Notes under the pieces: model-generated
Database searches by the model: none
What the model was told of the DNA's origin: nothing
Seen by the model: only the letters and a program-made list of their open reading frames with translations
In this document: in pieces, positions 5,552-12,954 of the stretch
How the letters are laid out: every line of letters starts with the position of its first letter
How positions within the stretch are numbered: position 1 is the first letter of the stretch
Program-made: the position numbers and the translations under genes
Assembly (NCBI GenBank): GCA_046565865.1
Contig: JBKHXU010000132.1
Span: forward strand, 1-22,169
Source of the DNA: JBKHXU01 sp046565865
GTDB lineage: Bacteria; Pseudomonadota; Gammaproteobacteria; Acidiferrobacterales; Sulfurifustaceae
Direction: 5' to 3'
DNA: 22,169 nucleotides

Positions 5552-8428
5552 TTAGACGCCGGCAACGGAGGCGTTGTCTTGGCGGCCTGCGACGGCAAGC
5601 GTCGCGTCCGGCAATTGCGGGCGGCGCTGTAGCAGCGCCGTGAATGCCTCGACCGCGAGCGGTTTGCTGTAGTAGTACCCCTGCATGGCGTTGCACCCGC
5701 GGTCGCGCAGGAACGTGAGCTGCTCGGCGGTCTCAACGCCCTCGGCGACGACCCGGAGGCCGAGACTGCGGGCCATGGTGACGATGGCACCGGTAATCGC
5801 CACGTCGTCGCCGTCGTTCGGGATCCCGCGCACGAACGAGCGGTCGATCTTGAGCACGTCGATCGGGAACCGCTTGAGGTAGCTGAGCGAGGCGTAGCCG
5901 GTGCCGAAATCGTCGATCGCAATCTGCACCCCCATCTCGTCGATGGCGTCAAGCGTGGCGCGCACGACGTCGCTGTCGAGCATGAGCGATGTCTCGGTTA
6001 ACTCCAACACCAGTGCCGAGGGCAAGAGGCCGGTCTCAATCAGGACGCCGGCGATCCGCGTGGCGACGTCCTTTTGGAACTGGCGCGGCGAGAAATTCAC
6101 CGAAACCCGACTGAGTGGCGACAAACCCGCGAGCTGCCAGGCGCGTGTCTGTGCGCATGCGGTTCGGAGCACCCATTCGCCGATTGGCACGATGAGGCCG
6201 GTCTCTTCGGCCAGCGGAATGAAATCCATGGGCGACACCAAGCCGAGATCGGGGTTTTGCCAACGCAGCAACGCCTCCATGCCGATGATCTCGCCGCTCG
6301 CTAGGTCGACCTGCGGTTGGTAGTGCAGTACGAACTCGCCGCGGTCGACCGCGCGCCGCAAATGATTCTCCAGCGTCATGCGCCGCTCGGCACTGGCGTG
6401 CATTTCCGCCGAATAAAACTGGCACGCGTTGCGGCCAACTTCCTTGGCGCGGTACATGGCGGTATCGGCGTTCTTGAGCAGGCCTTCCAGCGTGTCGTGG
6501 TCGTTGGGGTAAAGGGTGACCCCAAGGCTCGCGCTCACCGATACCGCGTGGCCTTCGAGATCAAACGGTTCACTCAGGCTCTTCAATATGCGTTGCGTCA
6601 GGCGCGATATGTTATCGGCATGGGACACGCCGGGCAGCACCAACGCGAATTCGTCACCCGCCAGCCGCGACACCGTGTCGCCGGCGCGCACGCACTTGAG
6701 TAGGCGCTGCGCTACCTGCTTGAGCAGGAGATCGCCGATGCCGTGACCGAGCGTGTCGTTGACGTGCTTAAAGCGGTCCAGATCGACCAGCATCACCGCC
6801 ACTAGCCGCTTCGTGCGGCGCGCGTCGATCATGGCGAGCTGCAAGCGATCGTGGAACAGCACGCGGTTGGGCAGCCCGGTCAAGCTGTCGTAATGCGCGA
6901 GATGCGTCAGCCGCTGCTGCGCCAGTTTGCGCTCGCGGATTTCGATTGCTAGTTTTTGCGCCAATGGCGTGATCAACCAGCGCAGTAGCAGCATGCCGAT
7001 CAGTACCAGCGTGGACAGCACGATCGCGAGATAAGCGAGCCGGCCGCGGATCGGCTGGTACAGCTCGTCGATATCGGCCTTGACCAGCATGCCGAGCGGG
7101 TGACGACCAATCGGGGCGTATGCCGCCATGACGCGCTTGCCGTTGATGTCCGATGTGGCCATGACGCCGGAGACACCGTTTAGTGCGTAATGCATCGGTA
7201 CCGGTTGACCGTCGAAAATGCGATCGGCGGTGATGATACGATGACCATTAGCGCGCGTTGGCAGACAACGGAACCGTGTCTCGAGCGGCATGCAGATGCC
7301 CATCGTGCCGCGTGTGCCGAGACCGGCGAAATCCGAAAACATGTTGTCGATGACCGGCATCGGCACATCCATGACCAGCGTCGCCACGTGCTCGCCCTTC
7401 GGCTTCATCGCCAGCCGCGCCCGTAGGATCACACGGTCATCCCACACCAGCGCCAGATCGTGCGACGAGTGTAACCGAGTATAGAAATGATTCTTGTTGG
7501 CGAGCGCGCCACGCTCGGCGATGTGGCGATCACGGCTGTCATAGAGCACCAAGCCTGTGATTCCGCTGACTTTGAAAATGTCGTCGAGGATGCGTTGTAC
7601 CTCTTCCGACTCCTGAGGCGTGATAACACTGTGCGCGTACTGCATCATGAGATGATTGAACCGAGGGCGGCTGGCGGCGAGCCACGCGACTTCAGTCGCT
7701 CGTTCGACGGCAGCATCGAATGCGCGCAGCCGATGCTCCAGCGACACCCGCAGCGTATCGGTCAACACGCGTTCGGTCGTCGCAGCCATCAAACTGAATC
7801 CGGCGAGACCGGCGCCGATGGCGATTGCGGACAGGATCGCTGCGCTGAAGAGCGGGATCTTTTTCTCGGCGGCGGCATCCTGGGCGATGGTCCCCGGTTG
7901 GCGCCTCCATACCGCAAACGCACCGATCACGATCGCGGCGCCAGTCATAGGATTGGCACCGTAGTCCGGATAGCCGCTCAGCGATATATGTAACTGCATC
8001 GCCGGGGCCAGTAAGTCGGCGATTCCCAGGGCGGCGGCGCTGATCAGCGCAGTCCGGCCAGCGAGGAGGCCGGCGCGGCGCCTGGTGATCCCGGCGATGA
8101 TGAGCGCCATGCCGAGCAGCACGAAACCGGCGGCGGCGATGTATGGCAGCGCCAATGACTCCAGGTTCGGAACGAAGCGCGCGAGACCGGCGGCGACGGT
8201 GAGCGCGGGGCCGATGGCCGCCGCCACGGTCAGCCCGCCCAGCACGAACGCCGCGGTACCGCCAAGAAGCGAAGCGAGCCCGAGCAGCGCCAGACACGCG
8301 GCCGCGGCTACGGGTATCACCCCAAACCCGGTCGCCACTTGGGCCGTATGCTGTACCGCGCCGAGCGCGCCCAGCCCGAACAGGCATAGGGTCGGAGCAT
8401 GGGCGAGAAAGGATCTCAATCGTTCCAT
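5552..8428 (-). CDS. Membrane GGDEF-EAL protein (c-di-GMP turnover) with periplasmic sensor
   Basis: A 958-residue membrane protein. Residues 1-180 hold about six hydrophobic helices. A further helix at about 193-216 and one at 463-485 bracket a periplasmic region of roughly 245 residues that looks like a Cache-type sensor. The GGDEF domain (about 507-670) has AGDEF (590-594) in place of GGDEF, a variant usually still active, and an RxxD inhibitory site (RAGD) five residues before it. The EAL domain (about 685-935) keeps EALLRW, VSVNFSPRQF, IDDFGTGYASL, VLKIDRSF and VVAEGVETAEQ, so its catalytic residues look intact. Either or both activities are possible. I chose ATG at 8428. A TTG at 8440 would add four residues. 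It lies 61 bases upstream of purM on the same strand but is functionally unrelated to it, and it separates purM from the hda block. Confidence 0.93.
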   Translation of the reverse strand: MERLRSFLAHAPTLCLFGLGALGAVQHTAQVATGFGVIPVAAAACLALLGLASLLGGTAAFVLGGLTVAAAIGPALTVAAGLARFVPNLESLALPYIAAAGFVLLGMALIIAGITRRRAGLLAGRTALISAAALGIADLLAPAMQLHISLSGYPDYGANPMTGAAIVIGAFAVWRRQPGTIAQDAAAEKKIPLFSAAILSAIAIGAGLAGFSLMAATTERVLTDTLRVSLEHRLRAFDAAVERATEVAWLAASRPRFNHLMMQYAHSVITPQESEEVQRILDDIFKVSGITGLVLYDSRDRHIAERGALANKNHFYTRLHSSHDLALVWDDRVILRARLAMKPKGEHVATLVMDVPMPVIDNMFSDFAGLGTRGTMGICMPLETRFRCLPTRANGHRIITADRIFDGQPVPMHYALNGVSGVMATSDINGKRVMAAYAPIGRHPLGMLVKADIDELYQPIRGRLAYLAIVLSTLVLIGMLLLRWLITPLAQKLAIEIRERKLAQQRLTHLAHYDSLTGLPNRVLFHDRLQLAMIDARRTKRLVAVMLVDLDRFKHVNDTLGHGIGDLLLKQVAQRLLKCVRAGDTVSRLAGDEFALVLPGVSHADNISRLTQRILKSLSEPFDLEGHAVSVSASLGVTLYPNDHDTLEGLLKNADTAMYRAKEVGRNACQFYSAEMHASAERRMTLENHLRRAVDRGEFVLHYQPQVDLASGEIIGMEALLRWQNPDLGLVSPMDFIPLAEETGLIVPIGEWVLRTACAQTRAWQLAGLSPLSRVSVNFSPRQFQKDVATRIAGVLIETGLLPSALVLELTETSLMLDSDVVRATLDAIDEMGVQIAIDDFGTGYASLSYLKRFPIDVLKIDRSFVRGIPNDGDDVAITGAIVTMARSLGLRVVAEGVETAEQLTFLRDRGCNAMQGYYYSKPLAVEAFTALLQRRPQLPDATLAVAGRQDNASVAGV

Positions 8429-8650
8429 CTTTTGTATCAACTATCCCGGTTTAAGGTCGAAATCCGAATGAGCAGTGCAACTCCTGTACCAGGACGCCTC
8501 TATCCCAAGGGCCGCCGGCCATACCCAGGCGCGTAAGGATAGGTATAGCTCAGCGTCACCCGCGCTGTTCCCCGGTCCCCTTCCGGCCGCTTACAATCGC
8601 TGGACAATCGGCTGGCGGACTCCCATGGCTCACACGAACGCGGGCGGCGC
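8429..8650. promoter_or_regulatory. Divergent intergenic region between the GGDEF-EAL and phosphatidyltransferase genes
   Basis: This 222-bp region must carry promoters in both directions. On the plus strand TACAAT at 8592-8597 is a 5/6 match to a -10 box about 53 bases before the phosphatidyltransferase start, but only a poor -35 (TTCCCC, 18-base spacing) precedes it. A nine-codon frame starting at ATG 8624 ends in a TGA that overlaps the next ATG at 8651. It may be a leader for coupled translation, or chance. I see no convincing minus-strand promoter. Confidence 0.3.
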
Positions 8651-9214
8651 ATGAACATCTCGCAGCTCCCCAACTTTATTACCCTGGCGCGTATCGCCTC
8701 GGTGCCGATCCTGATCATCGCGCTGGATCAGCAAGACTACCGGCTGGCGCTCGCCATTTTCGTGCTCGCCGGCCTGTCCGATGGGCTCGACGGGCTGATC
8801 GCCAAGCGCTACCACTGCGCCACCCGTCTGGGCGGAATTCTGGACCCGGCGGCGGACAAGATACTGCTGGTCGGCGCCTACGTGATGTTGACGGTGCTCG
8901 GCCATGTGCCGTTTTGGTTGATGCTGGTGGTCGCGTTCCGCGACCTGCTTATCGTCGGCGGCTATCTCGTGTACACGTCGATGTACGGCCCGGTGCAAAT
9001 GCGCCCGAGCGCGCTCAGCAAGTTCAACACGCTGGCGCAGATCGTGCTGGTGGCGGTGGTGTTGGTGCAGGAGGCGTTCGCGATCGGCCACCCGCGGACG
9101 ATCGACGTCTTGGCGTACGTCGTGCTCGCCACCACCGTCGCCAGCGGTTTCCACTATCTGTGGACCTGGGGTGTGATGAAGGACATCGAATCGGCCGACG
9201 GCCGCTCGACGTAA
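8651..9214 (+). CDS. CDP-alcohol phosphatidyltransferase family membrane protein
   Basis: A 187-residue membrane protein with the family signature D-x2-DG-x2-A-x9-G-x3-D-x3-D complete at residues 44-69: DGLDGLIAK, then Gly61, Asp65 and Asp69 in GGILDPAADK. The one deviation is Lys52 where most members have Arg. Hydrophobic helices surround it (about 12-26, 33-43, 73-90, 95-112, 130-147, 155-172). Members transfer a phosphatidyl group from a CDP-lipid to an alcohol. The start (NISQLPNFITLARI) resembles PgsA, the phosphatidylglycerophosphate synthase. It may be a second PgsA-like enzyme, and the acceptor alcohol cannot be told from sequence. It is 30 bases upstream of hda and probably co-transcribed with it. 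Confidence 0.88.
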   Translation: MNISQLPNFITLARIASVPILIIALDQQDYRLALAIFVLAGLSDGLDGLIAKRYHCATRLGGILDPAADKILLVGAYVMLTVLGHVPFWLMLVVAFRDLLIVGGYLVYTSMYGPVQMRPSALSKFNTLAQIVLVAVVLVQEAFAIGHPRTIDVLAYVVLATTVASGFHYLWTWGVMKDIESADGRST

Positions 9215-9244
9215 GCGCCGCCCGCACGCTGGTGCGCTGTTGCC

Positions 9245-9949
9245 ATGAATCCCCAACTCACGCTCGATGTCCGACTGCGCGACGGCTCGTCGTTCGAAAA
9301 TTTCTACGCGGGCGCGAACCGCGAGGCGGTCGATCAGTTGCGGCGCCTGCTGACGCAGGCGCCGCCGGCGTTTTTGTTTTACTGGGGCGAGTCCGGCAGC
9401 GGCAAGAGCCATCTGCTGCAAGCCGCGTGCCGCGCGCTGCAAGAGCGGGGCGAGGCCGTGGCCTATCTGCCGCTCGCCGCGGCGCGCGAGCTTACGCCGG
9501 CGCTGTTCGAGGATCGCGAGCGCGCGGCCCTCGTCTGCGTGGACGATGTCGATGCTATCGCCGGCGATGCCGCTTGGGAGCGCGCGCTGTTCGTGCTCGC
9601 CGAACGCGTGCGTCAACATCCGGGGCGGTTGGTCGCCGCCGCGCGCGCGGCGCCGGGACAGTTGGGGCTGCGGCTACCCGATCTCGCGACGCGTCTGGGC
9701 TGGGGGCCGGTATATCAACTACCGGCGTTGTCCGACGCCGAGCGCATCGCGGCGATGCAATTGCGCGGGCGCAATCGCGGGTTCGACATCGCCGACGACG
9801 CCGCGCGCTATATCCTCACTCGCTTTCCGCGCGACATGCATTCGCTGTTCGCGCTGCTCGATCGCATCGACCGCATGACGCTGGCGCAACAGCGGCGCGT
9901 CACGATACCGTTTCTGCGGACGCTGATCGATCCGCCGAGCGCGCGCTGA
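9245..9949 (+). CDS. hda: DnaA regulatory inactivator Hda (DnaA-like AAA+ ATPase)
   Basis: A 234-residue protein matching Hda, the DnaA paralogue that joins the sliding clamp and stimulates hydrolysis of DnaA-bound ATP after initiation. The N-terminus MNPQLTLDV is a QL-type clamp-binding motif, somewhat different from the E. coli QLSLPL. Then come the Walker A motif GESGSGKS (48-55), the Walker B motif VCVDDVD (97-103) and a sensor-2 type helix RFPRDMHSLFALLDRID (193-209). There is no DNA-binding domain IV, as expected, and the length is normal. It follows the phosphatidyltransferase gene by 30 bases. Its last 50 bases overlap, tail to tail, the end of the DUF2069 gene on the other strand. 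Confidence 0.95.
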   Translation: MNPQLTLDVRLRDGSSFENFYAGANREAVDQLRRLLTQAPPAFLFYWGESGSGKSHLLQAACRALQERGEAVAYLPLAAARELTPALFEDRERAALVCVDDVDAIAGDAAWERALFVLAERVRQHPGRLVAAARAAPGQLGLRLPDLATRLGWGPVYQLPALSDAERIAAMQLRGRNRGFDIADDAARYILTRFPRDMHSLFALLDRIDRMTLAQQRRVTIPFLRTLIDPPSAR

Positions 9950-10364
9950 CGCGAGCGTAAAGCGACGCGCACACGAAGAACCCAAGCGCGAGCGCAGTTT
10001 CGGCGAGCGCGTACCAAATCGTCGCCGGAGTTTCGAGCCCCTTGGTGGCGCCGAAACCGAGCACTACGCCCTCGATAAAATAAAGCAACACTACAAGAGC
10101 GGCGACCACATGCGCGCGTGCGCCGCCGCGCCAGAGGCCGTAACCGACCGCGAGCAACGGCGCGAACTTAAGCGCCAGCCACACCGGGCGCGGCACGAGC
10201 CCGGCCGGCGCGTATTCCAGTTCCCATACCGCGATCAGCAGGAGCAGCGCGAGGTATAACACCCGCGTGGCGTGTCGGAGTGGCGTAGCGGAGAACGGCC
10301 CCCACCCTAGCCCTGCGCCGCGTTGCGGGGAAGGGGATGCAAGGGGGTAGTCGCGCCGTTTCAT
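9900..10364 (-). CDS. DUF2069 family membrane protein
   Basis: A 154-residue small membrane protein with about four hydrophobic helices (near 36-46, 60-75, 84-103 and 115-138). The pattern of the mature part, with VLYLALL, WELEYAP, LKFAPLLAVGYGLWRG and LLYFIEGVV, fits DUF2069, whose function is unknown and whose usual neighbours in gammaproteobacteria are hda and wrbA. ATG at 10364 overlaps the wrbA stop codon as ATGA, so it appears coupled to wrbA. Residues about 10-22 are encoded by a palindromic repeat and look unlike the family. A GTG at 10262 would give a 120-residue protein that begins right at the first helix, and this may be the true start. The 3' end overlaps hda by 50 bases on the opposite strand. 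Confidence 0.85.
   Translation of the reverse strand: MKRRDYPLASPSPQRGAGLGWGPFSATPLRHATRVLYLALLLLIAVWELEYAPAGLVPRPVWLALKFAPLLAVGYGLWRGGARAHVVAALVVLLYFIEGVVLGFGATKGLETPATIWYALAETALALGFFVCASLYARVSARSADRSASAETVS
10299..10336. repeat. Dispersed palindromic repeat inside the 5' end of the DUF2069 gene
   Basis: The stretch CCCCCACCCTAGCCCTGCG, followed by CGCGTTGCGGGGAAGGGG, has the form of a widespread proteobacterial extragenic repeat (CCCTCACCCTAACCCTCTCCCGC... type) that folds into an imperfect hairpin. In the minus-strand frame it reads SPSPQRGAGLGWGPFS, a well-known translation of such repeats rather than real protein sequence. This suggests insertion between wrbA and DUF2069, with the DUF2069 frame happening to remain open. 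Confidence 0.65.
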
Positions 10365-10963
10365 TCGTTCCCGCGCACGAGGGCGAGCGCGATCGTCGCC
10401 AATCGCGTGCCGAGCGCGCGACACAATCGCGCCTCGTCGGCGCTTAACGGCAGATCGCTCTGCGCGCCGGCGACGTGACTGGCGCCGTATGGCGTGCCGC
10501 CGCCGCGCGTGGTCATCAGCTCCGGCTCGGTGTAGGGCAAGCCGACCAGTAGCATGCCGTGGTGCAGCAGCGGCAGCATCATCGTTAGCAGCGTCGTTTC
10601 CTGTCCGCCGTGCGCGCTCGACGATGAAGTGAACACCGCCGCCGGTTTGCCGGCGAGCGCCGCGGAAAGCCACAGCGGGCTGGTGCTGTCGAGAAAATGT
10701 TTCAGCGGCGCCGCCATGTTGCCGAAGCGCGTGGGGCTGCCAAGCGCGAGCCCGCTGCATTCGCGCAGGTCGTCGAGCGTCGCGTACGGCGGACCGCTGT
10801 CGGGGAGGGGTTTCGGCGCCGCTTCGCTGGTTGGCGTCACCGGCGGCACGGTGCGCACGCGCGCCTGCGCGCCGTCGACCTGCTCGATGCCGCGCGCGAT
10901 GTGGTTCGCCATGTCGAGTACCGCGCCGTGGCGGCTGTAGTAGAGGACCAGGATGTCGGGCAT
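10361..10963 (-). CDS. wrbA: NAD(P)H:quinone oxidoreductase, WrbA flavodoxin-like family
   Basis: A 200-residue cytosolic FMN protein that reduces quinones by two electrons using NAD(P)H, limiting redox cycling. The flavodoxin fold starts with ILVLYYSRHGAVLDMANHIA, the phosphate-binding loop. GSPTRFGNMAAPLKHFLD and then the WrbA block FTSSSSAHGGQETT, followed by HHGMLLVGLPY and GGGTPYGASHV, are typical of the type IV quinone reductase branch. The length is normal (E. coli 198). The ATG at 10963 has no strong ribosome site. The stop codon overlaps the DUF2069 ATG, so the two probably form an operon, as in other gammaproteobacteria. Confidence 0.95.
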   Translation of the reverse strand: MPDILVLYYSRHGAVLDMANHIARGIEQVDGAQARVRTVPPVTPTSEAAPKPLPDSGPPYATLDDLRECSGLALGSPTRFGNMAAPLKHFLDSTSPLWLSAALAGKPAAVFTSSSSAHGGQETTLLTMMLPLLHHGMLLVGLPYTEPELMTTRGGGTPYGASHVAGAQSDLPLSADEARLCRALGTRLATIALALVRGNE

Positions 10964-10984
10964 GGCGCGTATTCTATTGTTACC

Positions 10985-11003
10985 CCTCTCCCTCTGGGAG
11001 GGG
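10985..11003. repeat. Short CCTCTCCCTCTGGGAGGGG hairpin repeat
   Basis: Eight base pairs (one G-T) enclose a TCT loop. The sequence translates on the plus strand as PLSLWEG, the familiar spurious peptide of a widely dispersed extragenic hairpin repeat. It lies between the PilZ gene end and the wrbA start on the minus strand. It has no T-tract, so it is more likely a repeat relic or RNA-stabilising hairpin than an intrinsic terminator. Confidence 0.55.
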
Positions 11004-11051
11004 AGTAGAACTGGAACCGGTAGCAGAGAAGCGCCCGCGCCCCTCTTTCAA

Positions 11052-11187
11052 CGCTCTGGAAGGAAACGCGGGGGACGCCGAGGCGCAGAGGGCGCGGAGA
11101 GAAGAGAAGTGTTTCATATTCAGGCATCCCTTTTCCGTTCTCTGCGATCTCCGCGTCTTTGCGCGCTCTGCGTTTCATTCCAGAGCG
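11052..11187. mobile_element. 136-bp MITE-like element with 18-bp terminal inverted repeats
   Basis: CGCTCTGGAAGGAAACGC at 11052-11069 and GCGTTTCATTCCAGAGCG at 11170-11187 are inverted copies matching at 17 of 18 positions. Inside them a second, looser inverted pair is rich in GCAGAGGGCGCGGAGA and its complement TCTCTGCGATCTCCGCGTC. The whole element could fold into one long imperfect hairpin. It encodes no transposase. Its spurious translations (RRGAEGAERR, LRSPRLCALCVSF) are of the kind often seen as false proteins from dispersed proteobacterial repeats. I did not see an obvious target-site duplication, and there is no second full copy in this window. Confidence 0.75.
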
Positions 11188-11223
11188 CCAAGCCAAAGGT
11201 GTTTTGGGGACGGCTTCGACAGA

Positions 11224-12861
11224 TCACGCCGCGTCTTCAGTGTATTGAAAACGCTCGAAGGCGTTGGTGACCTCGACAAGTTGCGTGCCGCGCACGCGAT
11301 ACAACCGAACGCCGTCCTCGACATAGAACACGCGCTCGGCGCGGTACATGCCGCGCGGTACGATCAGGCTGTTCGGTTGCTCCAGCGTCGGCAGTGCCGG
11401 CAGCTTGAGCGCTGCAACGAAATCCTCCGCGCCGACGCCGTCCTCCGGCTGGATCAGCACCGGCTGAGCCGACGGTGCTAGGCGCTGCGTGCCGATCTCG
11501 ACATCGGACGGGTTGGCGCTACGCGCCCAGCGCACCGCGGCGATCCCCCACTCGGGGTCGCCTTGGAAACGGATGGCGACGAGATCGCCCACGCGCACGG
11601 GCACGTGCACCAACCCCTGTTTCGTCAGCGCCATGCCGCCGGCGCTTTCATCTTCCACGCGCCAGCTCTCGAACGGATAATCCGTGGTCGGCGTCGCTGC
11701 CGCCGGCACCGCGATGGCGACACCCGTCAGTTGCCCGCGATCCGGCATTGGCCCGACGAAATTCGAGCTGCGCACGAACCCGCGGCCGCCCAGCAACCAG
11801 TGGTGGCAGGCATCGAGCCCGACGGCGACATCGACCTGCGCCGCGGACCGCGCGCTGCGCCGGTACATGCGTTGTGGGTTGATGCCCCACGCCATGATCA
11901 GCCGCCGCAGCAATTCGCCCGCGCCGTCGGTGTAAAACTCCTCCGGCAACCCGTCCGGCTCGGGCGTGCGACCTTGTTGCAGCAGCGTCAGATGCGCATG
12001 GATCTGGCGCGCGAGGTCGATGGTGTTGAGCAAACGCAGGCCGGCGGCCGGCGCCGGCGCCGCGTCCTCGGCATACGGCACACCGGCGCGATCGGCGCTC
12101 ATGTCGATTAGAAACTGGCAGGTCGGGTCGTACTGCGCCGGCAGCGCCGTCAACAGCGCCGCGCCGGCATAGCGATCGAGATAGAGGTCGCAGCGCGCCG
12201 TGAGCCGCGCGGGCAGATGATACGGATCGCTGAAGTCGAGCAGCAGCGCATGCTTGTACGCATCCGCGACGCTTTGCGTCGGCCGCGTGCTATTCAGCGC
12301 GTCCGGCACCGCGGCCTCGGTCAATCCCAGGCGCTCGGCGTGGCGGTAAAGCGCGTGGATTTCAATCCAGGTGCCGGCGGGGCATGCGGTGTACGCGGTA
12401 TAGGAGTCGAACAACACCTCGGTGAGATAGCGGATCGCACGCTGGATCGGCAGCGCCAGGTCGCGCCGCCCGTCGACACGCAATCGCGCGCTATCGACGC
12501 CGCGCTGCGCCAGCACCACATGCTTGTAGCCGTACGCAAACTCGCTATGCAGTTGGCGCAACGCCTCGGCTACGCTGCGCGCCTTGTCCGGCAACGGCAG
12601 CGGCAGGCCCAGGTAACGCCTTTGCAGGTCGCGCGCAATCGAGCGCGCCGGTTGGCGATACAGCTCCATCAGCGCCAGTCGCGTCTCGGGTTCTATCGTG
12701 ATGCGGTTGTATGTGCTCAGCGCGGCCAATATTCGCTGACCGGTGTCGGCGCTGTTGAGCAGCGGCAGATCGGCGAGCCAACGTTCGACGTGCGCCGGGC
12801 GCAGTTCTACGTCCGGGTTTTCGCGGGTAAGGAGTGGAGGCAGGGATAGTTCTAGCGTCAT
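11224..12861 (-). CDS. Large PilZ-domain protein, candidate c-di-GMP receptor
   Basis: A 545-residue protein without signal peptide or membrane helix, so probably cytosolic. Residues 1-310 are mostly helical and I do not recognise a domain there. The C-terminal half shows PilZ features: RMYRR (Arg331-x3-Arg335) and, further on, WRVEDESAGGMAL (Asp404-x-Ser406-x2-Gly409), followed by strands VRVGDLVAIRF and WGIAAVRWAR. The two motifs are about 70 residues apart, more than the 20-30 common in PilZ, which implies an inserted segment or a variant family. I chose ATG at 12861, where the sequence becomes ordered (MTLELSLPPLLTREN). A TTG at 12939 would add 26 unlikely residues. No clear ribosome site is visible. 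It follows the aspartase gene on the same strand after 93 bases. A role in c-di-GMP signalling is inferred. Confidence 0.75.
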   Translation of the reverse strand: MTLELSLPPLLTRENPDVELRPAHVERWLADLPLLNSADTGQRILAALSTYNRITIEPETRLALMELYRQPARSIARDLQRRYLGLPLPLPDKARSVAEALRQLHSEFAYGYKHVVLAQRGVDSARLRVDGRRDLALPIQRAIRYLTEVLFDSYTAYTACPAGTWIEIHALYRHAERLGLTEAAVPDALNSTRPTQSVADAYKHALLLDFSDPYHLPARLTARCDLYLDRYAGAALLTALPAQYDPTCQFLIDMSADRAGVPYAEDAAPAPAAGLRLLNTIDLARQIHAHLTLLQQGRTPEPDGLPEEFYTDGAGELLRRLIMAWGINPQRMYRRSARSAAQVDVAVGLDACHHWLLGGRGFVRSSNFVGPMPDRGQLTGVAIAVPAAATPTTDYPFESWRVEDESAGGMALTKQGLVHVPVRVGDLVAIRFQGDPEWGIAAVRWARSANPSDVEIGTQRLAPSAQPVLIQPEDGVGAEDFVAALKLPALPTLEQPNSLIVPRGMYRAERVFYVEDGVRLYRVRGTQLVEVTNAFERFQYTEDAA

Positions 12862-12954
12862 GATGTCGTACACACCGTCCGTGGTGGGTTCTGGTCTGTG
12901 TTCATGGGGGTCGGCCCCGAAGCCCCTGCTCGTAAGCAAGAATTACGCCATCTC

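Noticed and set aside
5491..5952. Upstream extension of the purM frame giving a 503-residue protein
   Set aside because: The extra residues are Ser/Thr/Arg-rich, lie antisense-free but out of frame inside the GGDEF-EAL coding sequence, and have no match to PurM.
8630..9619. 329-codon minus-strand frame
   Set aside because: It lies antisense to the phosphatidyltransferase and hda genes. The composition is Arg/His/Gln rich without recognisable motifs.
10953..11270. Plus-strand small protein containing PLSLWEG and RRGAEGAERR
   Set aside because: These are familiar spurious translations of dispersed hairpin repeats, not protein-coding sequence.
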